The translations under genes and the position numbers were made by a program. Source: Verrucomicrobiota bacterium (lineage in GTDB: Bacteria > Verrucomicrobiota > Verrucomicrobiia > Chthoniobacterales > UBA10450). From it: DNA of 5,337 nucleotides. The notes below the pieces were generated by a model, which was not told the DNA's origin, ran no database searches, and saw nothing but the letters and a program-made list of their open reading frames with translations. Below, piece by piece: positions 1-5,337 of the stretch (position 1 is the stretch's first letter; every line of letters starts with the position of its first letter). The stretch covers positions 1-5,337 of the forward strand of contig QHOR01000134.1 of NCBI GenBank assembly GCA_003219395.1, given 5' to 3'.

Positions 1-374
1 CACTGACCAAGACTGATGACTTTTAGTGCCACCGTGCGATTGAGACTCTTTTGCCGGGCGCGAAACACCACGCCCTGACCGCCGCGACCGACCTCTTCCT
101 TCAATTCGTAGTCGCCCAATTCTCCTAGGAGGTCCGCGGCCTGCGCTGCCTTCTTGCTATGGGGGGGAGCAGCAGTGTCCGGTCCAACGTTTTTAGCGAA
201 GCCGCCGTCATCCGCCTTCGCCGAGGCTGCGGCGGACGAGTCGCCAGCGTGTATAGATGCGTCTGGGAGCAGACCAAGGCCAGTCTCGAGAAGGCAACCC
301 GGGCAGCCTCCCTCAGGCGCGTCGGTTGGGATTTCCGAGCCGCACTTGGGGCAAAGTCTGATTGCGCTGGTCAT
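1..374 (-). CDS. Ser/Thr protein kinase with N-terminal zinc ribbon (N-terminal part only)
   Basis: The first 124 codons of a eukaryotic-type (Hanks) Ser/Thr kinase are present; the rest lies beyond the left edge. Residues 8-27 form a zinc ribbon-like motif (CPKCG with C8 and C11, then CPGC with C24 and C27). A low-complexity Ala/Ser/Asp/Lys linker follows to about residue 83. The kinase N-lobe then begins at [21 protein letters not shown], with the glycine-rich ATP loop GRGGQG at residues 96-101 and the ATP-anchoring lysine in VALKVI at 118. The ATG at 374 is chosen because it places the zinc ribbon at the extreme N-terminus, as in many verrucomicrobial and planctomycete kinases; no strong Shine-Dalgarno stands directly before it. 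The gene follows the ECF sigma gene by 56 nt on the same strand, so the two are probably cotranscribed. The catalytic loop, any sensor domain and any membrane segment cannot be seen, so the signal and substrate are unknown. Confidence 0.9.
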   Translation of the reverse strand, partial: MTSAIRLCPKCGSEIPTDAPEGGCPGCLLETGLGLLPDASIHAGDSSAAASAKADDGGFAKNVGPDTAAPPHSKKAAQAADLLGELGDYELKEEVGRGGQGVVFRARQKSLNRTVALKVISLGQ

Positions 375-430
375 TTTCGGAGAGTCGTTCGTGCACTCCC
401 CTCTTGTACTGCGTAAAATCCTATCAGAGG

Positions 431-1168
431 TTACGCCCGGACCACAGCAATTAAATGGCGCAACTCATCTTCAATATCGCCAGGCATGGCAACCGTGTGG
501 GAGATCTCTTCCCGCAATAACGTCTGGTAACGCTGGCGAAATCGATAAAAGGCTTGTTTGACCGCGTTTTCAGTCATATCGAACTCGTTGGCAATCTCTG
601 CTTGCGAAGGCCGGTCCGATTCGTCCATGAGCATTTTTTTCATCTGCTCAAAGAACCGCAAATTACCTGCGCTGCGATACTCGTCGCGCAGCCGTGCCAT
701 TACTTGCTCGAGAACAGTAAATGCCCAACGACGTTCGTAAATTTGCTCAGCCGTTAAGCTGTCGCTGCGTTCGACATCGACGCGCTCATGCTCACGAAGT
801 TCCTCCAATGGAATAAACCACTGTCCTTTCCCTCGCTTGACTGTCATGGCGTGGCGCCATTCGTCAGCAAGAAAATGTTTGAGCGACGAAAGCAGATACG
901 AACGAAGTCGTCCCTTCTCCTTGCGGACAGCGTTCAAATCTCTGCGCTTCAATAACAAGGCAAAAAAAGCCTGGGTGAGATCCTGCGCTTCCTCCGGCTT
1001 GCGGCCCTGGCGCCTAACGAACCCGTAAAGCGGCCGCCAGTAGGTCCGGCAGAGCTTTTCCAATGCAGCGTCTGCCTCCGGCGATTCTCCTTGCGCTTCC
1101 AGCACCACGCTCCAGTTCGTGGTAGTAAATGCGACAGGGCCCGTTTGAGCGTTTCCGCCAATCGCCAT
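431..1168 (-). CDS. ECF-type RNA polymerase sigma factor (kinase-associated PVC type)
   Basis: This is a 245-residue sigma-70 family factor with only regions 2 and 4, which directs RNA polymerase to a specific promoter set. The N-terminus carries [12 protein letters not shown] (residues 14-25), typical of the large ECF groups of Planctomycetes and Verrucomicrobia. Region 2 runs from about residue 38 to 105: [14 protein letters not shown], then [11 protein letters not shown] (DLTQ at 63-66, the core-binding helix). Region 4 covers about 145-225, with a helix-turn-helix around 187-212 ([20 protein letters not shown]) for -35 recognition. At 245 residues it is longer than the usual ECF length of about 180-200, partly from a spacer between regions 2 and 4. 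The ATG at 1168 is preferred because family proteins start about 15 residues before the TTxWS motif; an in-frame GTG at 1222 would add 18 residues. No anti-sigma gene is adjacent; a Ser/Thr kinase lies immediately downstream, suggesting control by phosphorylation (inference). Confidence 0.93.
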   Translation of the reverse strand: MAIGGNAQTGPVAFTTTNWSVVLEAQGESPEADAALEKLCRTYWRPLYGFVRRQGRKPEEAQDLTQAFFALLLKRRDLNAVRKEKGRLRSYLLSSLKHFLADEWRHAMTVKRGKGQWFIPLEELREHERVDVERSDSLTAEQIYERRWAFTVLEQVMARLRDEYRSAGNLRFFEQMKKMLMDESDRPSQAEIANEFDMTENAVKQAFYRFRQRYQTLLREEISHTVAMPGDIEDELRHLIAVVRA

Positions 1169-1339
1169 GAGCGAGGTCGCCCGATCATCAGCAGGCACGC
1201 CGCCATCGAACCAACAAGTCACGCTGAAATCAAGCTTATATGTGGCTTGAATGTTCCCGGTGCAGTAAGTGGCGGGTCGGCCGCAAATTTCTTCGTGTCC
1301 TTCCTGCGCTTCGTGGTTAATTTCACCCCGCCGATTGGA
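1169..1339. promoter_or_regulatory. Divergent intergenic region between the sigma factor gene and thrS
   Basis: These 171 nt must hold the start signals of both divergent transcripts, unless the sigma gene starts at the GTG at 1222. No good sigma-70 -35/-10 pair was found for thrS. On the minus strand a GGGAAC at 1258-1253 resembles the GGAAC -35 core of many ECF promoters and would place transcription start near 1222, in keeping with translation from 1168. This is a match to a five-base core only, and no convincing ECF -10 follows, so autoregulation of the sigma gene is a weak suggestion. No T-box leader is recognisable before thrS; the space is short for one. Confidence 0.3.
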
Positions 1340-3253
1340 ATGAAGGACGAACGCAAAACTCTAGAGCAACGCGAGCAAATGACCGATTTGGAGCGTCTTC
1401 GTCACTCCGCGTCGCATGTATTGGCCACGGCGATCCTGAAAATCTGGCCGGAAGCGCAGTTCGCCGCGGGGCCCCCGGTGGAAAACGGTTTTTATTACGA
1501 CGTCGATCTTCCACACCGCATCTCACCGGACGATTTCGAGAAAATCGAGGCAGAGATGAAAAAGGAGATTAAGGCGAACCATCCATTCGAGCGGATTGAA
1601 GTTTCGCGCGATGAAGCGCTCCAGCTCGGAAAGAAAGGGCGACTCGCGGGGCTAGGCGAGCGAGCTGAACCCAGCAAGTTCAAGCTCGACATTATCGAAA
1701 ACATTCCGCCGGACGAAAAAATCTCGCTCTATCGCAATGGCGATTTTATCGATCTTTGCGCAGGCCCTCACGTCATGCGCACCGGAAACATTGGCGCGTT
1801 TAAGCTCACGACCGTCGCAAGCGCGTATTACAAAGGTGACGAAAAAAATCCGCAGCTTCAGCGCGTTTACGGCACCGCGTTCAAAACGAAAAAGGAACTC
1901 GACGATTACTTCGCCATGCTCGAGGAAGCGAAGAAACGCGATCATCGCAAGCTCGGGAAGGAGCTGGAGCTTTTTGTTCTCGACGATGACGTCGGACCAG
2001 GTCTGCCAATGTTTCTTCCGCGCGGCGCTGCGATCGCAGAAGAATTGGAAAAGCTCGCCAAAGAAACCGAGTTTGCCGCCGGTTATCAGCGCGTCCGCAC
2101 GCCGGATATCGCGCGTGAGAGCTTGTACAAGAAGAGCGGACACCTCCCCTACTATGCGGAATCGATGTTCCCGCCGATGGAGCTGGAAGACAAGCTTCCT
2201 AGCTTGTCTCGGCCGGCGGGCTTCCAGCCTGCCGAAGAAGAAGGTGGCCAAGCTGCCCGCGCTCCGAGTCAGGCTGGCAGCCTGACTTCCGATCGCTATT
2301 ACCTCAGGGCCATGAATTGTCCGCATCACCACAAATTGTTTGCGGCGCTGCCCCGCAGTTATCGCGAGCTTCCACTGCGTCTGGCGGAATATGGGACGGA
2401 CTATCGTTACGAGAAGAGCGGCGAGTTGTTTGGTCTCATGCGGGTGCGTTCGCTGCACATGAACGATGCACACATTTATTGCACTCCCGAGCAGTTCGCG
2501 GATGAGTTCAACGCCGTGAACGAGATGTATTTGAAATATTTCAAGCTGTTCGGGATCGAGAAATACTTAATGCGTTTCTCCACGCACGACCCGGCACGGC
2601 TCGGCCAAAAGTTTGTCGATGAACCAGAGCTTTGGAGGCAAACCGAGGAGATGACGCGCAATGTCTTGAAAAATTCGGGAATCAATTATGTGGAAGTGCC
2701 TAACGAAGCGGCGTTTTACGGGCCGAAGATCGACGTGCAAGTCTGGAGCGTCATCGGGCGCGAGTTCACGCTCGCGACCAATCAGGTTGATTTTGCGCAG
2801 CCGCGACGCCTCGAGCTCGTTTACAAAGACCGCGATAACACTGGCAAGACGCCCATCTGCATTCATCGTGCGCCGCTCGGGACGCACGAACGGTTCATCG
2901 GATTTTTGATCGAGCATTATGCGGGCAATTTCCCGCTCTGGCTCTCGCCGGAACAAGTCCGCATCCTCACTATCGGCGATGATGCAAAGCTAATCGAATA
3001 CGCACGATCAATCGTCAGGGAATTGCGCGCTCATCAAGTCCGCGCGGAGATCGACGACAGCTCTGATAAGATCAACGGTAAAGTCCAGCGCGCCGAACAA
3101 CTGAAGGTGCATACCATGTTCGTGATCGGAAAACGTGACCTGGACGCCGATGCAGTAAGCGTCCGCGTCCACGGTAGAGGGAATCTCGGCGCAAAACCGC
3201 GCTCCGAGTCGATAGCAGAAATTCTGCAGGCGATTAAAGAACGCCGACCGTGA
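1340..3253 (+). CDS. thrS: Threonyl-tRNA synthetase, TGS-less, with an in-frame palindromic insert
   Basis: This cytoplasmic class II synthetase activates threonine and charges tRNA-Thr. The 637-residue protein begins directly in the editing domain: HSASH (H22, H26) and CAGPH (C140, H144) match E. coli H73/H77 and C182/H186, so removal of mischarged serine is probably intact. The catalytic core has the zinc ligands C327 (AMNCPHHH), H378 (NDAHIYC) and H509 (IHRAPLG), motif 2 arginine R356 and motif 3 arginine R518. The anticodon-binding domain fills about 530-637. The TGS (N1) domain, about 60 residues in E. coli ThrRS, is absent. Residues 285-317 are an extra loop encoded by a hairpin-rich repeat (see 2188-2287). 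The ATG at 1340 gives MKDERKTLEQREQMTDLERLRHS; the ATG at 1379 is an alternative, and the open frame further upstream is antisense to the sigma gene and is not TGS-like. The Shine-Dalgarno is weak. The stop overlaps the next gene by 4 nt. Confidence 0.96.
   Translation: MKDERKTLEQREQMTDLERLRHSASHVLATAILKIWPEAQFAAGPPVENGFYYDVDLPHRISPDDFEKIEAEMKKEIKANHPFERIEVSRDEALQLGKKGRLAGLGERAEPSKFKLDIIENIPPDEKISLYRNGDFIDLCAGPHVMRTGNIGAFKLTTVASAYYKGDEKNPQLQRVYGTAFKTKKELDDYFAMLEEAKKRDHRKLGKELELFVLDDDVGPGLPMFLPRGAAIAEELEKLAKETEFAAGYQRVRTPDIARESLYKKSGHLPYYAESMFPPMELEDKLPSLSRPAGFQPAEEEGGQAARAPSQAGSLTSDRYYLRAMNCPHHHKLFAALPRSYRELPLRLAEYGTDYRYEKSGELFGLMRVRSLHMNDAHIYCTPEQFADEFNAVNEMYLKYFKLFGIEKYLMRFSTHDPARLGQKFVDEPELWRQTEEMTRNVLKNSGINYVEVPNEAAFYGPKIDVQVWSVIGREFTLATNQVDFAQPRRLELVYKDRDNTGKTPICIHRAPLGTHERFIGFLIEHYAGNFPLWLSPEQVRILTIGDDAKLIEYARSIVRELRAHQVRAEIDDSSDKINGKVQRAEQLKVHTMFVIGKRDLDADAVSVRVHGRGNLGAKPRSESIAEILQAIKERRP
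2188..2287. repeat. Triple-hairpin palindromic element inserted in frame within thrS
   Basis: Three inverted repeats stand one after another. Hairpin 1: arms AGACAAGCT (2188-2196) and AGCTTGTCT (2201-2209), perfect, 4-nt loop. Hairpin 2: arms CGGCGGGCT (2214-2222) and AGCCTGCCG (2226-2234), one G-T wobble, 3-nt loop. Hairpin 3: arms AGTCAGGCT (2267-2275) and AGCCTGACT (2279-2287), perfect, 3-nt loop. Hairpins 2 and 3 share the AGCCTG core, as expected of repeated units. The block is read in frame and yields about 33 residues rich in Pro, Ala, Gly, Glu and Ser (around RPAGFQPAEEEGGQAARAPS) that have no counterpart in E. coli ThrRS, where the MF strand is followed within a few residues by the zinc-cysteine strand. 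It resembles REP-like or Rickettsia palindromic element insertions. Exact boundaries and target-site duplication cannot be fixed from one copy. Confidence 0.65.
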
Positions 3254-4071
3254 ACGTCGTTGCCGCAATCAGTGCGTTATTGATTTGTGCTGCCGCGTCA
3301 GCAGCCGAGCTCCATCCCATTGTAGAGGCCCAAACCGGATATCTGTTCGGCGCGACCGCCGACGGTAAATGGATCAAAGCGGAAGAAGCCGCGAAGGCAG
3401 TTCGCGCTGAGACCGCGTATCGGATTTATGGACTGACCCAATCACTCGGCGAAGCCAAAGGCCGCAAGCCGAAACCGGCAGAAGAAGAGGTATGTTCAGA
3501 CGTGCTGACGGTTTCGCTTTCGCCCAAACCAGAGAAAGGCGCGATCGCGTTGGCCGGGAGATGGAATGCGTTGCCTCGAAAAGTGCAAATCCTCAATGTA
3601 ACTCAGCAAGCTTATCTCGATTCGGTGCGTGACTTTTTAAGAACAAAAGGCATCGAGCAGCCGAGAGTGAAGATCAAAAAGATTATCCGAGTTGATCTCG
3701 ACGGCGATGGCGAGGCAGAAGTGTTGATCAGCGCGACGAATTATTTTCAAAAGAATGAAGGCGTGCCGATGAGGTCGCCTGCCGGTAGTTATTCAATGGT
3801 GTTGTTGCGTCGCGTGGTGACCGGGAAAGTGGAGACACAGCTGGTCGACGGCGAATTCCATCCGAAGGCTTATGCGGGAAAAGGCACAGATGACGACGCG
3901 AGCTTCGATGCGCCGAATGTCTACAAAGTAATCGCGGTGCTGGACCTCGACGGCGATGGAAAGATGGAAGTCGTGGTTGCGTCGCAATACTACGAGGGGG
4001 CAGCAACAACCATTTACCGCTGCGATCCCAAAAAAGTGGAGCCTTTGCTTTCTGTTGCCTGCGGCGCCTAG
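3250..4071 (+). CDS. Secreted protein with two DxDxDG acidic loops (FG-GAP/VCBS-like)
   Basis: The 273-residue product begins with a short signal peptide, MNVVAAISALLICAAASAAE, with probable signal peptidase I cleavage after ASA, so it should be exported to the periplasm or beyond. Two segments, VDLDGDGEAEVLIS (acidic loop at residues 149-154) and LDLDGDGKMEVVVAS (232-237), carry the DxDxDG calcium-loop pattern followed by a hydrophobic strand, as in FG-GAP/VCBS repeats and EF-hand-like loops. Two such units are too few for a full beta-propeller, so the overall fold is uncertain; a calcium-dependent binding or structural role is inference only. No catalytic motif is seen. The GTG start at 3250 overlaps the thrS stop codon as GTGA, which implies translational coupling to thrS and explains the lack of its own clear ribosome binding site. 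A functional link with ThrRS is not evident. The gene ends at a TAG within a 10-bp palindrome at 4065-4074. Confidence 0.85.
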   Translation: MNVVAAISALLICAAASAAELHPIVEAQTGYLFGATADGKWIKAEEAAKAVRAETAYRIYGLTQSLGEAKGRKPKPAEEEVCSDVLTVSLSPKPEKGAIALAGRWNALPRKVQILNVTQQAYLDSVRDFLRTKGIEQPRVKIKKIIRVDLDGDGEAEVLISATNYFQKNEGVPMRSPAGSYSMVLLRRVVTGKVETQLVDGEFHPKAYAGKGTDDDASFDAPNVYKVIAVLDLDGDGKMEVVVASQYYEGAATTIYRCDPKKVEPLLSVACGA

Positions 4072-4116
4072 GCGAGGTTCTCTCTCACTCGCGGAATCTT
4101 CCTTCGCCTTAAGAGG

Positions 4117-4139
4117 GGCGCAGCTTGGGAAGTTGCGCC
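4117..4139. terminator. Hairpin in the convergent intergenic gap, possible bidirectional terminator
   Basis: A 10-bp stem with one G-T pair, arms GGCGCAGCTT (4117-4126) and AAGTTGCGCC (4130-4139) around a GGG loop, lies between the ends of two convergent genes, its last base falling in the minus-strand gene's stop codon. Position and strength suit transcription termination from both sides. No T-run follows on either strand, so it is not a canonical intrinsic terminator; it may act with Rho, block RNA decay, or be a REP-like repeat. A weaker inverted repeat just to the left pairs AGGCGA (4070-4075) with TCGCCT (4104-4109). Confidence 0.45.
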
Positions 4140-4843
4140 TACTCTGGTGTGATCTTTTGCTCTGTAAACTTTGCCAGTGCAATGTTCCAGACCGCCTTTA
4201 ACTGCGCCGACCATCTGTGGTCGGAGAGTCCCTTCGGATCAGTTGTCGCATCGCCATCGATGATCACGCGATTGGCGCCGTCGGGCTTGAACCCAGGACC
4301 ATCCTCGCCACCAAAAATGAAGTCGAAATTATCGTTGTACGGGTTAGCCTTTGATTTGCGGTAGCTCGGCAACAATAGATCGTGCGCCTTCGCGAGAATG
4401 TTCGTCGTTCGAGCTAGCTTACCGTCGTGAAATTCCAGCAAAAACACCTCATGCGGTCCCCATTTACCATGCAGCGTAATTAGGGCAACCGAGCTGTCGT
4501 CCGACCATTCCGCGCTGATCCTACCATGGTTCTGATTTTGGAAGTAAGGATATTTTGTTTGTAACTCGCCCAGCTGGGTAAACGGCTGCAACGCGACGAC
4601 ATAGTCTTTAATCCGGTCCGGATGGTTCGCGTTATTCGCAGCTTCTTCTGCTTCTAACGTTGGGTAAATGACAGCGAACTTCTTGTCCGGCGAAATCGTA
4701 TTGGCGGCGATCAAATAGTTCTTTGCATAAGCATCCGGCAATCCCGTTGACGAATCTTCGCCTGCAGCTTGCGGTTCTTCATCCGCAGCAAGGGTGGAAA
4801 GACCGCAGCCGATTATCATGGCGAATGCGAAGAATAATTTCAT
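4139..4843 (-). CDS. Exported hypothetical protein, 234 residues
   Basis: I do not recognise a named family. The N-terminus MKLFFAFAMIIGCGLSTLAA is a signal peptide. It can be read either as a signal peptidase I substrate cut near LAA-DEE or, because IIGC fits a lipobox, as a lipoprotein with C13 as the lipidated residue. The mature part includes NTISPDKKFAVIYPT, AEWSDDSSVALITLHGKWGPHEVFLLE and DGKLARTTNIL, patterns reminiscent of single strands of a WD40-like or TolB-type beta-propeller (SPDKKFA, SDDSSVA), although the protein is too short for a complete one. The C-terminal half is Asp/Gly-rich (FIFGGEDGPGFKPDG). The start is supported by an AAGGA Shine-Dalgarno (4858-4854) 10 nt before the ATG. 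It lies 21 nt downstream of the small ORF at 4865-5041 and probably shares a transcript with it and the TPR-like gene. Function unknown. Confidence 0.8.
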   Translation of the reverse strand: MKLFFAFAMIIGCGLSTLAADEEPQAAGEDSSTGLPDAYAKNYLIAANTISPDKKFAVIYPTLEAEEAANNANHPDRIKDYVVALQPFTQLGELQTKYPYFQNQNHGRISAEWSDDSSVALITLHGKWGPHEVFLLEFHDGKLARTTNILAKAHDLLLPSYRKSKANPYNDNFDFIFGGEDGPGFKPDGANRVIIDGDATTDPKGLSDHRWSAQLKAVWNIALAKFTEQKITPE

Positions 4844-4864
4844 TGTTACTTCGTCCTTCAGTCG

Positions 4865-5041
4865 TTAGGAAATCGGCGCATCTTCAGTATTTTGACACGC
4901 GCCCCCATTGGGCATCACGCAGGCGCAAGGTTCGTTTACGTTAAACATTATTTCGTCGCCTGCAGGCGTCAACGCTGCACGGCTCCGACGCGCCTTGAAC
5001 ATAACTGTACCGTGCAGCAAACATTTTACCTGCGCCTTCAT
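4865..5041 (-). CDS. Small cysteine-containing ORF, possibly the 3' part of a frameshifted gene
   Basis: A 58-codon ORF starts MKAQVKCLLHGTVMF and ends CACVMPNGGACQNTEDAPIS, with a C-x-C-x6-C cluster near the end. An AGGGG lies 8 nt before the ATG. It ends 21 nt before the start codon at 4843, typical operon spacing. Its frame stays open upstream of the ATG to just inside the TPR-like gene and there encodes a signal-like hydrophobic stretch (CRWILALAASASGALF), but no ATG, GTG or TTG occurs in it. An ATG at 5121, 2 nt after the TPR stop, is in the wrong phase; one extra A in its AAA run would join it to this ORF as an 85-residue protein starting MKRKPSHSV. The gene may therefore be a natural or sequencing frameshift. 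A 65-codon plus-strand ORF covers the same bases, so coding here is not certain. Confidence 0.4.
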   Translation of the reverse strand: MKAQVKCLLHGTVMFKARRSRAALTPAGDEIMFNVNEPCACVMPNGGACQNTEDAPIS

Positions 5042-5123
5042 GAAGAGCGCCCCTGATGCACTGGCTGCGAGCGCGAGAATCCAACGGCAGCCGAGAACCG
5101 AATGAGAAGGCTTCCTTTCATCG

Positions 5124-5337
5124 CTATCGATGAGTTGCTTCGTTCAGTAGCTTGCTTGCTTCTTCGAGATTAGCTCTCGTCGCAAATTTCTCCAAGCCGC
5201 GATTGAGTTGATCCCTGGAAGCGGCGCCAAGCTTGATGGAACTTTTGAAGTCAGCGATAGCGCGTTGCAGATCAGAAATTTTCAATTTTTGGTCTTGCGA
5301 CTCCTTTGCTCGGTTAAGGTAAAGCATGCCGCGGTTC
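5124..5337 (-). CDS. C-terminal end of a TPR-like repeat protein (start lies outside the window)
   Basis: Seventy codons before the stop TAG at 5126-5124 are visible, and the frame is open to the right edge. The sequence NRGMLYLNRAKESQ...ISDLQRAIADFKSSIKLG has the helical spacing of a tetratricopeptide repeat (NRGxLYL on helix A; AIADFKSSIKLG on helix B), and a second more degenerate unit follows (DQLNRGLEKFATRANLEEASKLLNEAT). TPR repeats bind partner proteins; the partner cannot be predicted. The internal ATG at 5327 lies within the first repeat and is not a likely start, because the NRG before it belongs to the repeat. The stop is 2 nt before an ATG at 5121, pointing to tight coupling with the small, possibly frameshifted gene downstream. 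Cellular location is unknown without the N-terminus. Confidence 0.65.
   Translation of the reverse strand, partial: NRGMLYLNRAKESQDQKLKISDLQRAIADFKSSIKLGAASRDQLNRGLEKFATRANLEEASKLLNEATHR

Noticed and set aside
154..561. Plus-strand ORF of 135 codons across the left-end region
   Set aside because: It is antisense to the zinc-ribbon kinase and the end of the sigma gene, both supported by clear motifs.
1091..1339. Upstream extension of the thrS frame by 83 codons
   Set aside because: Part of it lies antisense to the well-supported sigma factor gene, it has no TGS-like sequence, and ThrRS homology begins only after the ATG at 1340.
1169..1339. T-box or other riboswitch ahead of thrS
   Set aside because: No T-box sequence or specifier hairpin is recognisable, and the available leader is too short for a typical one.
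1652..2473. Minus-strand ORF of 273 codons inside thrS
   Set aside because: It is wholly antisense to conserved ThrRS coding sequence and looks like no known protein; it is open because of the codon bias of the sense strand.
4974..5018. 9-bp inverted repeat GCTGCACGG/CCGTGCAGC with a 27-nt loop
   Set aside because: About one such pair is expected by chance in a window of this size, and the long loop gives no specific regulatory model.
4908..5105. Plus-strand ORF of 65 codons
   Set aside because: It is antisense to the small ORF at 4865-5041, which fits the minus-strand operon spacing and has an SD-like AGGGG; the plus-strand version has no such context. It cannot be fully excluded.

Overview
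The window looks like chromosomal DNA from a soil-type verrucomicrobial bacterium (PVC superphylum, perhaps near Chthoniobacter/Udaeobacter). This is inferred from three things: an ECF sigma factor of the type starting with a TTxWSxVL motif, a Ser/Thr kinase with an N-terminal CPKCG...CPGCLL zinc ribbon next to it, and a threonyl-tRNA synthetase without a TGS domain. Base composition is moderately GC-rich. No tRNA, rRNA, CRISPR array, integrase or transposase is visible, so this is not an obvious mobile island.

Layout. Positions 1-1168 (minus strand) hold a two-gene signalling unit: an ECF sigma factor (431-1168), then 56 nt later the first 124 codons of a Ser/Thr protein kinase that runs off the left edge. 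A 171-nt divergent region separates it from the plus-strand pair thrS (1340-3253) and a secreted acidic-loop protein (3250-4071), which overlap by 4 nt (GTGA). This pair ends against a minus-strand gene (4139-4843), with a strong hairpin in the convergent gap. The right end, all minus strand, reads in transcription order: the C-terminus of a TPR-like protein (5337-5124, cut by the window edge), a small possibly frameshifted gene (5041-4865, perhaps starting at 5121), and the secreted hypothetical protein (4843-4139). Spacing of 2 and 21 nt suggests one transcript.

How the genes may work together. The sigma factor and kinase are probably one regulatory module, in which phosphorylation rather than an anti-sigma factor might control sigma activity (inference). 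ThrRS charges tRNA-Thr and appears to keep both catalytic and editing centres. The exported proteins at 3250-4071 and 4139-4843 have no recognisable enzymatic function.

Most notable observation. A block of about 100 nt inside thrS (2188-2287) consists of three successive 9-bp hairpins, is translated in frame, and lengthens the loop just before the zinc-binding MNCP motif by about 33 residues. It looks like a palindromic repeat that has settled inside an essential gene without breaking it, comparable in principle to Rickettsia palindromic elements. The second most interesting point is the small gene at 4865-5121: restoring one A in an AAA run would create an 85-residue protein with a signal-like N-terminus that fits tightly into the operon.
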